Of a stretch of 64,000 nucleotides of DNA, positions 8,098 to 16,085 are shown piece after piece (within the stretch, counting starts at the first letter, position 1; every line of letters begins with the position of its first letter). The position numbers and the translations under genes were made by a program. The stretch covers positions 62,001-126,000 of the forward strand of contig NZ_JAVTJJ010000010.1 in the NCBI RefSeq assembly GCF_031843945.1, given 5' to 3'. Origin of the DNA: Paracidovorax sp031843945. Lineage in GTDB: Bacteria > Pseudomonadota > Gammaproteobacteria > Burkholderiales > Burkholderiaceae_C. The notes under the pieces are model-generated. The model had not been told where the DNA came from and ran no database searches. It saw only the letters and a list, made by a program, of their open reading frames with translations.

Positions 8098-11000
8098 GGC
8101 CGCATGGCGCGGCGCAGGTCGAGCGTGAACGGAAACTCGCGGCTGCCGGGCAATTCGATGGTGGCTGGCGGCACGGCCAGGCGGCCGGGCGTATGGCCCA
8201 TGCGGAAGAAGCGCGACAGGCGGCGGCTCTCGGCCTCGTACGCGTTCACCGGGAAGGTGGCGTAGTTGCGGCCGCCCGGGTGCGCCACGTGGTACTGGCA
8301 GCCGCCCAGCGAGCGCTGCGACCAGGTATCGACAATGTCGAAGGTGAGCGGCGCATGCACGTCGATGGTGGGGTGCAGCGCGCTGGGTGGGTTCCAGGCC
8401 TTGTAGCGCACGCCGGCCACGAATTCGCCCGTGGTGCCGGTGGGCTGCAGCGGCAGCGGCTGGCCGTTGACGGTGATGACGTAGCGGCTTTCGTTGAAGC
8501 CGGTGACCGCTACTTCAATGCGCTCCAGCGACGAATCGACATAGCGCATCGTGCCGCCAATGACGCCCTCCTCGCCCATCACGTGCCACGGCTCCAGCGC
8601 GTTGCGCAGCGTGAGTTCCACGCCGCGCGACTGCACCTGCCCGACCAGTGGGAAGCGGAATTCGAAGTGCGGCGCGAACCAGGCATCGTCGAAGTCGTAG
8701 CCGGCCTGGCGCAGGTCGGCCAGCACGTCGTGCAGGTCTTGCTGCACGAAGGTGGGCAGCAGCCAGCGGTCATGCAGCTCGGTGCCCCAGCGCGCGGCGG
8801 GTGCCTTGTACGGCGTCTTCCAGAAGCGGGCGATCATGGCGCGAAGCAGCAGCTGCTGCACCACGCTCATGCGCGCATGCGGCGGCATCTCGAAGGCGCG
8901 CAGTTCCAGCAAGCCCAGGCGGCCGGTGCTGCTGTCGGGCGAATACATCTTGTCGATGCAGAACTCGCTGCGGTGGGTGTTGCCCGTCACGTCGATCAGG
9001 ATGTTGCGCAGCGTGCGGTCCACCAGCCACGGCGGCATGTCCTGCCCGTGGATAGCGCGGTTGTTCTCGATCTCGCGCAGGGCGATCTCCAGCTCGTACA
9101 GCTGGTCGTTGCGCGCTTCGTCCACGCGCGGCGCCTGGCTGGTAGGGCCGATGAACATGCCGCTGAACAAGTAGCTCAAGCTGGGGTGGTTGTGCCAGTA
9201 CAGGATCAGGCTGGCCAGCAGTTCGGGGCGGCGCAGGAAGGGCGAATCGGCCGGCGTGGCGCCGCCCATTACGAAGTGGTTGCCGCCGCCCGTGCCGGTG
9301 TGGCGGCCGTCGGTCATGAACTTCTCAGCCGACAGGCGCGTCTCGAATGCCGTCTGGTAGAGGAATTCGGTGTGCTGAACCAGTTCGCCCCAGTTGTGCG
9401 CGGGGTGGATGTTCACCTCGATCACGCCCGGGTCGGGTGTGACCTGCAGCAGCTGCAGGCGCACGTCGCGCGGCGGCGGGTAGCCTTCCAGCACGATCTG
9501 CACGCCCAGTTCCTCTGCCGTGGCTTCCACAGCCGTCAGCAGATCGAGGTAGTCGTCCAGGCGCGCCAGCGGCGGCATGAAGACGTACAGCGCGCTGAAG
9601 GCTTCGCCCACGAGCTCGGACTTTGGCCCGTTGGCGCGTCGCGGATCGCGCGCTTCCACGCACAGCGCAGTGCGGGTGTGGCCCTGGGCCGATTCGAACT
9701 TGCCTGGCACTTTCACGAAGTCGGCCGGTTCTTCCTGCCCGGTGCCGGGGACACCGGAGCGGCCGGTGCCATCGGTAGAGCCGGCATGGCCGCCGATGTG
9801 ACCCACGCCGTCCGGCCGGACCTGCACCACGCGGCGTGCCTCGCCCGGCGCGCTGGCGCCCGCCAGATAAGGCAGATCACGCCCGCCGGCCAGCGGCGCG
9901 GCATAGCGCGCGCGCAGCACCGCGGAAGCCGGCAGACCCTGCGTGGTGAGCGACGGGTCTTGTTCGATGAGATACGGGTAGTCGGATTCGCTGACCCAGG
10001 GCAGCGAGTCCAGCGGCAGGCGGTAGCCCATCGGCGAATCGCCAGGAATGAGGTACATGCGCTCGTCGCGGAAGAACCAGGGCCCGGTCGTCCATGTGGT
10101 GCCGGACAGCGCTGCAGATGAACCCGCCTCGGCCGGCTCGATGGGCAGCATGTAGCCGACCACGCTGTCGAGTTTTTGCGCGAAGACGCGGCGCAGGCGG
10201 GCGCGTTCGAGCTCGTCGTCCAGCCGCGCGTCGAAAGGGTCCACATTGACCGGCAGGCGCCGCTCGCGCCACAGGTAGTACCAGGTGTCTTCATAGCCGG
10301 GCTGGATGAAGCTGCTTTCGAGGCCCAGCTTGCCCGTCAGGTGCTGGATGAAGCGGCGCGCATCTTCGCTGGTGTAGTGCTGCGGCTGGCGCTCGTCGGC
10401 AAAGAGCGCTGGGTTGTTCCAGGCCGGCTCGCCGTCGGCGCGCCAGCAGATCGACAGGGCCCAGCGCGGCAGTTGCTCGCCCGGGTACCACTTGCCCTGG
10501 CCGAAGTGCAGAAAGCCACCCGCGCCGTATTCGGCCTGCAGCTTGTGCACCAGCTCCGTCGCATAGCCGCGCTTGGTCGGCCCCAGCGCGTCGGTGTTCC
10601 ATTCGGCGGCGTCGCGGTCTGCCACGGCGACGAAGGTGGGCTCGCCGCCCATGGTCAGGCGCACGTCGCCGGCCACCAGTTCGGCGTCCACCGCCTCGCC
10701 AAGGGCTAGCACGGCCTGCCACTGCTCTTCGCTGTAGGGCTTGGTGACGCGCGGCGATTCGTGGATGCGGGTCACGCGCATGTCGTGCCGGAACACGACC
10801 TCGGCCTCGTCCACCAGCCCTTCGATGGGCGCGGCGGTGGATGGCTGCGGCGTGCAGGCCAGCGGAATGTGGCCTTCACCGGCCATCAAGCCGCTGGTAG
10901 CGTCTAGCCCGACCCAGCCGGCGCCAGGCAGGTACACCTCGCACCAGGCATGCAGATCGGTGAAGTCGTGGTCGGTGCCGCTGGGGCCGTCCAGCGACTT

Positions 11001-11636
11001 GACGTCGGGCGTCAGCTGAATGAGGTAGCCCGACACGAAGCGCGCGGCCAGCCCCAGGTTGCGCAGCAGTTGCACCAGCAGCCAGCCGGAGTCGCGGCAC
11101 GAGCCGCTGGCGCTGGCCAGCGTTTCCTCGGGTGTCTGCACGCCCGGCTCCATGCGGATCAGGTAGCGGATGTCTTGCGATACCTGCTGGTTGATGGCGA
11201 CGAGGAAGTCCATGGTCGGCCGCTCGGTGACATCGACCTTGTCCAGATAACTCTGCAGCAACGGCGTGACTGGGTCGGTCGCCAGGTAGGGTGCCAGTTC
11301 CTGCGCCTGCTCTGCGCTGTAGCGGAAAGGGAAGGCCTCGGCGTGCGGCTCCAGGAAGAAGTCGAACGGGTTGTAGACCGACATTTCCACCACCAGGTCG
11401 ACCGTGACCTTGAATTGCGTGGCTTTTTCAGGAAAGACCAGCCGCGCCTGGTAGTTGGCGAAAGGGTCCTGCTGCCAGTTGATGAAGTGGCTGGCTGGCT
11501 CGACGGTCAGCGAATACGAGACGACGTGGCTGCGGCAATGCGGCGCCGGCCGCAGGCGCACGATCTGCGGGCCCAATCCAATGGGCCGGTCGTACGTGTA
11601 GTGGGTGACGTGGTGGAGTGCGGCATGGATGGACAT
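8094..11636 (-). CDS. Large transglutaminase-DUF2126 fusion protein
   Basis: A 1180-aa cytoplasmic protein with a bacterial transglutaminase N-terminal domain (1-150), a transglutaminase core (about 155-290; Cys in GSCRDSG near residue 179, His in DLHAWCEVYLPG, Asp in WVGLDATSG) and a DUF2126 region (about 330-1170, COG4196). DUF2126 includes GEPTFV near residue 330 and the acid-rich segment GGGNHFVMGG. It leads the three-gene operon. Full-length fusions of about 1100-1200 aa are usual in proteobacteria, so it looks intact. The family has no established reaction; peptide tagging or removal is predicted. Confidence 0.88.
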   Translation of the reverse strand: MSIHAALHHVTHYTYDRPIGLGPQIVRLRPAPHCRSHVVSYSLTVEPASHFINWQQDPFANYQARLVFPEKATQFKVTVDLVVEMSVYNPFDFFLEPHAEAFPFRYSAEQAQELAPYLATDPVTPLLQSYLDKVDVTERPTMDFLVAINQQVSQDIRYLIRMEPGVQTPEETLASASGSCRDSGWLLVQLLRNLGLAARFVSGYLIQLTPDVKSLDGPSGTDHDFTDLHAWCEVYLPGAGWVGLDATSGLMAGEGHIPLACTPQPSTAAPIEGLVDEAEVVFRHDMRVTRIHESPRVTKPYSEEQWQAVLALGEAVDAELVAGDVRLTMGGEPTFVAVADRDAAEWNTDALGPTKRGYATELVHKLQAEYGAGGFLHFGQGKWYPGEQLPRWALSICWRADGEPAWNNPALFADERQPQHYTSEDARRFIQHLTGKLGLESSFIQPGYEDTWYYLWRERRLPVNVDPFDARLDDELERARLRRVFAQKLDSVVGYMLPIEPAEAGSSAALSGTTWTTGPWFFRDERMYLIPGDSPMGYRLPLDSLPWVSESDYPYLIEQDPSLTTQGLPASAVLRARYAAPLAGGRDLPYLAGASAPGEARRVVQVRPDGVGHIGGHAGSTDGTGRSGVPGTGQEEPADFVKVPGKFESAQGHTRTALCVEARDPRRANGPKSELVGEAFSALYVFMPPLARLDDYLDLLTAVEATAEELGVQIVLEGYPPPRDVRLQLLQVTPDPGVIEVNIHPAHNWGELVQHTEFLYQTAFETRLSAEKFMTDGRHTGTGGGNHFVMGGATPADSPFLRRPELLASLILYWHNHPSLSYLFSGMFIGPTSQAPRVDEARNDQLYELEIALREIENNRAIHGQDMPPWLVDRTLRNILIDVTGNTHRSEFCIDKMYSPDSSTGRLGLLELRAFEMPPHARMSVVQQLLLRAMIARFWKTPYKAPAARWGTELHDRWLLPTFVQQDLHDVLADLRQAGYDFDDAWFAPHFEFRFPLVGQVQSRGVELTLRNALEPWHVMGEEGVIGGTMRYVDSSLERIEVAVTGFNESRYVITVNGQPLPLQPTGTTGEFVAGVRYKAWNPPSALHPTIDVHAPLTFDIVDTWSQRSLGGCQYHVAHPGGRNYATFPVNAYEAESRRLSRFFRMGHTPGRLAVPPATIELPGSREFPFTLDLRRAMRP

Positions 11637-11731
11637 ATGGCAGCCATCCTAGCAAGTCCCAAGCCCGTTGCGGCCTGTGCTGAAGCGCAAATGACGCCGA
11701 ACGCACGCGCGCGGCGGGGTTCGGAGCGTGT

Positions 11732-12232
11732 TTAGCGCTCTTGAAGCCGGCCGACCTTGACCAGCAGGCGCTGCAGAACAGCCGGCGATACGAACTTGTC
11801 CACCTCTCCGCCGAGCGTGGCGATCTCGCGCACGAAGGTGCTGCTGATGAACTGAAAGCGGTCGCTGGGCGTGAGGAACACGGTCTCCACATCGGGCATC
11901 AGCGTGCGGTTCATGCCGGCGAGCTGGAATTCGTAGTCGAAGTCGGTCACGGCGCGCAGACCGCGCACCATGGCCTTGCCGCCGCGCTCCACGACGAAGT
12001 CGCGCAGCAGGCCCGAAAAGCTCTCGACCTGCACCTGCGGATACGGCGCTACAGCTTCACGCACCAAAGCGATGCGCTCGTCCAGGCTGAACATGGTCTT
12101 CTTGTGGTGCCCGGCCGCCACTGCCACGATCACCCGTCCGAAAAGCTGGGTCGCGCGGCGCACCACGTCTTCATGGCCCAAGGTGATGGGGTCGAAGGTT
12201 CCGGGATATACGGCGAGCACGTTCTGGGCCAT
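11732..12232 (-). CDS. coaD: Phosphopantetheine adenylyltransferase
   Basis: A 166-aa nucleotidyltransferase catalysing the penultimate step of CoA synthesis (4'-phosphopantetheine + ATP to dephospho-CoA). The N-terminal motif YPGTFDPITLGH carries the TxGH variant of HxGH, and the C-terminal ISSTFVREI is the conserved ATP-binding loop. Length matches family norm (about 160 aa). It lies downstream of rsmD, separated by a palindromic repeat; rsmD-coaD pairing is common in bacteria. Confidence 0.97.
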   Translation of the reverse strand: MAQNVLAVYPGTFDPITLGHEDVVRRATQLFGRVIVAVAAGHHKKTMFSLDERIALVREAVAPYPQVQVESFSGLLRDFVVERGGKAMVRGLRAVTDFDYEFQLAGMNRTLMPDVETVFLTPSDRFQFISSTFVREIATLGGEVDKFVSPAVLQRLLVKVGRLQER

Positions 12233-12308
12233 GGCGGGTGCGGAGTGGGCGTGAAGGTGGGCGGATTATGCCGGGAGCTGCACTTTGCCGCGCCCTTTCC
12301 ACAGTTTG

Positions 12309-12370
12309 AATAAAAACGTGCTGTAGCGCTTGATGGATAAGCGCAAGCAGCTATGTTTTTAATAGCAAAT
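12309..12370. repeat. Palindromic repeat, copy 2
   Basis: Contains AGCGCTT-gatgga-TAAGCGC followed by AAGCAGCTATGTTTTTAATAG. It fills the coaD-rsmD intergenic gap and abuts the rsmD stop codon. Confidence 0.85.
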
Positions 12371-13101
12371 CATATGGCAGCCGGCGGCTCCACCGACTGC
12401 GCCGCCGCTGCCGGCCGCAGCAGGTGCGCATGCACTGCGCCAGCCTTCAGGTGGCGGTGCAGGGCCAGCCCCAGCGGCGCCAGCGCTTCATCCGTCCAGG
12501 CGACGGGTGCCTCCAGGTAGACGAAGCCTTCGGGCGCCAGCGCGCGGGCGGCGGCCTGCAGCGCGGCGTCGAACAGGTCGCCGGTGAAGGGCGGGTCGAT
12601 CAGCACCAGGTGCTGGCTGGCCGGCGTGGCCGCGCGCAACACCGCCACGCCGTCGCCGCGCTGCACGCGCACGGCCTGGGCATCGAGCTTGTGGCGCACG
12701 GTCTCCAGCTGCGCGGCCAGGGCCGAATCGCTCTCCACCAGCAGCACCATGGCGGCGCCGCGCGACGCAGCTTCCAGACCCAGCGCGCCGGTGCCGGCGA
12801 AGGCATCGATGACGCGCCAGCCGGTCAGGTCTTGCCCTAGCCAGTTGAAAAGCGTCTCGCGCACGCGGTCGGGCGTGGGGCGCAGGCCGGGGCGGTCGGC
12901 CACGGACAGGCGAGTGCGCTTCCACAGGCCGCCGATGATGCGGATCTCGCCCGCGCCACCCGGCTTGGCGGGTTTGGCAGGCAGGCTGGACTTTGCCGGT
13001 CTGGCGAAAGCGCTTGGCCTTGACTTCGACTTTGGCTTTGCCTTGGGCTTTGACTTGGGCGCAGCGGCGCCGCGGCGCGGTGCGGTGGTACGGGCGTTCA
13101 T
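12370..13101 (-). CDS. rsmD: 16S rRNA (guanine(966)-N(2))-methyltransferase
   Basis: A 243-aa SAM-dependent methyltransferase that modifies G966 of 16S rRNA. Visible features are RIIGGLWKRTRL, RPTPDRVRETLFNWLGQDL, the SAM loop DAFAGTGALGLEAASRGA and the catalytic DPPF motif in LIDPPFTGD. The first about 45 residues are a Lys/Pro/Ala-rich tail not present in E. coli RsmD. It overlaps the upstream M16 gene by four bases (ATGA). Confidence 0.95.
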   Translation of the reverse strand: MNARTTAPRRGAAAPKSKPKAKPKSKSRPSAFARPAKSSLPAKPAKPGGAGEIRIIGGLWKRTRLSVADRPGLRPTPDRVRETLFNWLGQDLTGWRVIDAFAGTGALGLEAASRGAAMVLLVESDSALAAQLETVRHKLDAQAVRVQRGDGVAVLRAATPASQHLVLIDPPFTGDLFDAALQAAARALAPEGFVYLEAPVAWTDEALAPLGLALHRHLKAGAVHAHLLRPAAAAQSVEPPAAI

Positions 13102-14534
13102 GGCTTGGCTCCGGTCGCAGTGGCTGGGGTGGCTGGGGCAGCGGCGGCAGGCGCTACCGGCGCTGCCGAGGCCCCGCCCACCACCACCGTCACCATGCGG
13201 TCGGGCTGCAGCTTGCGCTGCATGGCGGCGCGAATGTCGGCCACGGTGAGCGCGGCCACGCGGTCGGTCCAGTGCTCCAGGTAGTCCAGCGGCAGGCCGT
13301 TGGTGGCGATGTTGACCACATTGCCCAGCAGCTTCTTGTTGCTGTCGATGCGCAGCGCGAAGCCGCCGATCAGGTTGTCCTTGGCGGCGCGCAGCTCGGC
13401 CTCGGTGGGGCCTTGTTCCACGAAGCGCTTGAGCACGTCGCGCGAAACCTGCACGGCTTGCTCTGCTTGGTCGGGCCGGGTCTGCAGGCCCACGGTGAAC
13501 GAGCCGGCATTCAGCCCGGGCGAGAAGCCGCTGCCCACGCTGTAGCTGAGGCCGCGCTTCTCACGCACCTCGTTCATCAGCCGCGACGTGAAGCTGCCGC
13601 CGCCCAGGATGTGGTTGCCCACCAGTAGCGCGAGGAAGTCGGGGTCCTTGCGCACGAAGCCGGGCTGGCCGATGTAGACGTGCGCCTGGGCCGATGCGAA
13701 CGGAATCTTCTCTTCCACGGCGCGCGTCAACGGCTGCACCTCGGGCACGGCCGGCAGCGGCGCGCAGGCTGCTGCTGCATCGCCTTGCGGCGCAGGCAGC
13801 TGAGCCAGCAGCGTCTGCACCAGCGTTTGCGCCTGCGCACGGCTCACAGCGCCCACGATGGCGACATTCGCGCGGCAGGCCAGCACGTAGCGCTGGTGAA
13901 AGGCCTGCAAATCGCCCACCTCGATGCGCGCGAGCGTGTCGGGCGTGGCGCGCTGACCATAGGGGTGGTTGCCGTACACCGCTGCCGAAAAGGCCTTCGC
14001 GGCGATGGTGCCGGGGCGGGTTTCGGCTTCTTTCAGCGCGGCGCTCCAGCGGGCGCGCTCACGCTGCCAGATGTCTGCCGGGTAGCTGGGCTGGCCTAGC
14101 TGGCGCGCGGCCAGGCGCGCAGCGCGGTCCAGCAGGTCGGGCTCGGTCAGCGAGCGCAGCGAAAAGCTCAGCGCGTCGCGCTCAGCGCCTGCGTCGAACG
14201 CCGCGCCCAGGTCGGCCCAGGCCTCGCCCAGCGCGTTTTCGTCCAGCGCGGGCGCATCGCCCGAGCCGGCCTTCACGCCCTTGGACACCATGGCCGCCGC
14301 CGCGCTGGCCAGGCCCGCCTGCGCGGCCGGGTCACGCCGCGCGCCGGCGTCGAAATCGACCTGCACGTCCACCATGGGAATGCCGGGGCTTTCGACCAGC
14401 CAGACGCGCGCGCCGCTGGGCTCCGTCCAGTGCTGGATAGGCAGCAGCGCCCAGGCGGAATTGGCATAAAAAACGGCTCCAGCGCTTATGAATAAAGCGC
14501 GAGCAGCTATCTTTTTAATAGTATTTTGAAACAT
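13098..14534 (-). CDS. M16 peptidase-like protein, non-catalytic subunit
   Basis: A 478-aa periplasmic protein with the two-lobe M16 fold, but the zinc motif HxxEH is absent (equivalent segment GLASAAAAMVSKG), so it is the inactive partner of the upstream catalytic subunit. The C-terminal lobe keeps the segment KRGLSYSVGSGFSPG. The ATG at 14534 is chosen because it yields a classical signal peptide: n-region with KK and R, hydrophobic ALFISAGAVFYA, cleavage after NSAWA. About 22 of those 29 codons lie inside a palindromic repeat copy (14466-14531), so the export signal is largely repeat-encoded. No clear Shine-Dalgarno precedes the start, which lies 22 bases after the upstream stop, so coupling is possible. 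Confidence 0.87.
   Translation of the reverse strand: MFQNTIKKIAARALFISAGAVFYANSAWALLPIQHWTEPSGARVWLVESPGIPMVDVQVDFDAGARRDPAAQAGLASAAAAMVSKGVKAGSGDAPALDENALGEAWADLGAAFDAGAERDALSFSLRSLTEPDLLDRAARLAARQLGQPSYPADIWQRERARWSAALKEAETRPGTIAAKAFSAAVYGNHPYGQRATPDTLARIEVGDLQAFHQRYVLACRANVAIVGAVSRAQAQTLVQTLLAQLPAPQGDAAAACAPLPAVPEVQPLTRAVEEKIPFASAQAHVYIGQPGFVRKDPDFLALLVGNHILGGGSFTSRLMNEVREKRGLSYSVGSGFSPGLNAGSFTVGLQTRPDQAEQAVQVSRDVLKRFVEQGPTEAELRAAKDNLIGGFALRIDSNKKLLGNVVNIATNGLPLDYLEHWTDRVAALTVADIRAAMQRKLQPDRMVTVVVGGASAAPVAPAAAAPATPATATGAKP
14466..14531. repeat. Palindromic repeat, copy 3 (within coding sequence)
   Basis: Core AGCGCTT-atgaat-AAAGCGC, flanked by GGCTCC on one side and GAGCAGCTATCTTTTTAATAG on the other, as in other copies. 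Read on the minus strand it encodes residues 2-23 of the M16 subunit, most of its signal peptide. Confidence 0.85.
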
Positions 14535-14556
14535 GGGGGAGTATCGACTTTCTGGC

Positions 14557-16056
14557 TCAGTGCAGGCGGCCGGCCGCGTCGGCAGGCAGCGTGGGGGCGC
14601 GCTTGGCGTTGGGGTCGATGGGTTGGGGCAGCAGCGTGCCCACGGTGAGTTGGTCGTCGCCAAAGTAGCGCGCGGCCACCGCCTGCACTTCGGCGGGCGT
14701 CACCTGGCGCAGCAGCGCCAGCAGGCGCGCATCGGCGTCCAGCGGCAGGCCTTGCACCCAGTTGCTTCCGAGGTCGCTGGCCTGGCTTTGCAGCGAGTCG
14801 CGTTCGTAGATGGTGGACGCCGCCCACTGCGTCTTGACGCGGTTGAGTTCGGCCTCGCTCACGCCTTCCTTGGCGATGCGGGCGACCTCGGCGCGCAGGC
14901 CCTCTTCCACCTGCGCGGCGGTTTTACCTGCTGACGGCACGCCGGTCAGCAGGAAAAGGCCCGGCCCGCGCCCGAAGACCGACGCCCCGCTGTTGGCGCC
15001 GTCGGCCACGCGGCCTTCGCCCTGACGCAGCGCGCGGTCCAGGCGGGCGCCGTCGTAGCCGCTCAGCACGGCCGACAGCACCACCAGCCCGAGCGCGTCG
15101 CGGTCGGTAGCGGTCATCTGTTCGATGCGCTCCAGGCTGGGCGCACGAAAGGCGAGCGCCACGTAGGCCTGTTCGGCCGGCGCCTTGAAGGCGATGCGGC
15201 GAATGCCGCGCTGTTCGGGCTCGGGGCGCGGCTTGCGCGTGGGCACGGCGCGCACCGGAATGCGGCCGTAGGTCTGTTCAGCCAAGGCGCGCACGCGCTG
15301 CGGGTCCACGTCGCCGGCCACCACCACCACCGCGTTGGCGGGCACATACCACTGGCGATGGAAGGCGCGCACGTCGTTCGGCGTGAGCGAGTCCAGGTCG
15401 CCCATCCAGCCAATGATGGGCCGGTGATAGGGCGACGCAACGAAGGTGGCGGCGTAGAGCTGCTCCATCAGCGCAGCGCGCGGCTGGTCGTCGGTGCGCA
15501 TGCGGCGCTCTTCCTTGATAACCTCGATCTCGCGCTTGAACTCGTCGTCAGGCCACTGGTTGTTGGCGAAGCGATCGGATTCGAGCTTCATCACGTCCGC
15601 CAGCCGGTTGGCCGGAATTTGCTGGTAGTAGCCGGTGTAGTCGTAGCTGGTGAACGCGTTCTCCTGCCCGCCTAAAGCGGCCACGCGGCGGGAGAATTCA
15701 CCCGGCTTCACGGTCTTGGAGCCCTTGAACATCATGTGTTCCAGCGCGTGGGCCACGCCCGAGGTGCCGTCGACCTCGTCGATGGCACCCACCCGCACCC
15801 ACACCATGTGCACCGCCGTCGGCGCGCGCCGGTCGGGCTGCACGATGAGCTGCATGCCGTTCTTCAGCGTGAACTGCTGCGGCGCGAACGCTGCCGCGCC
15901 GGGCGACGCAGGTTGTGCTGGCACCGTGGCGGCAGGGGCTGCACCGGCAGAGGAAAGGGCCGCGAGCGATGGCGCGGTGGATGCGTGAGATGCGGGGGAT
16001 TGCGCCCCGGCATGCACACAGGCCAACAGGCCCAGGAGGGTGATAGCGCGTTTCAT
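14557..16056 (-). CDS. M16 family zinc metallopeptidase, catalytic subunit
   Basis: A 499-aa exported peptidase with signal peptide ending near LACVHAGAQS, a low-complexity Ala/Ser/Pro linker (20-60) and the inverzincin motif HALEHMMFKG (HxxEH); the downstream Glu ligand is likely in EIEVIKEERR. The C-terminal lobe is present, so length is normal for bacterial pitrilysin-type peptidases that pair with an inactive subunit. It is transcribed away from ftsY, whose ATG is only 29 bp from this gene's start. Confidence 0.92.
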   Translation of the reverse strand: MKRAITLLGLLACVHAGAQSPASHASTAPSLAALSSAGAAPAATVPAQPASPGAAAFAPQQFTLKNGMQLIVQPDRRAPTAVHMVWVRVGAIDEVDGTSGVAHALEHMMFKGSKTVKPGEFSRRVAALGGQENAFTSYDYTGYYQQIPANRLADVMKLESDRFANNQWPDDEFKREIEVIKEERRMRTDDQPRAALMEQLYAATFVASPYHRPIIGWMGDLDSLTPNDVRAFHRQWYVPANAVVVVAGDVDPQRVRALAEQTYGRIPVRAVPTRKPRPEPEQRGIRRIAFKAPAEQAYVALAFRAPSLERIEQMTATDRDALGLVVLSAVLSGYDGARLDRALRQGEGRVADGANSGASVFGRGPGLFLLTGVPSAGKTAAQVEEGLRAEVARIAKEGVSEAELNRVKTQWAASTIYERDSLQSQASDLGSNWVQGLPLDADARLLALLRQVTPAEVQAVAARYFGDDQLTVGTLLPQPIDPNAKRAPTLPADAAGRLH

Positions 16057-16085
16057 AGAATGGATGCGATTCTAAGAAGCCACCA

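Noticed and set aside
6166..10121. Long plus-strand open frames opposite the ATP-grasp and DUF2126 genes
   Set aside because: Shadows of the coding strand; Gln/Arg/His-rich with no domain, while the minus-strand products are full-length recognised families.
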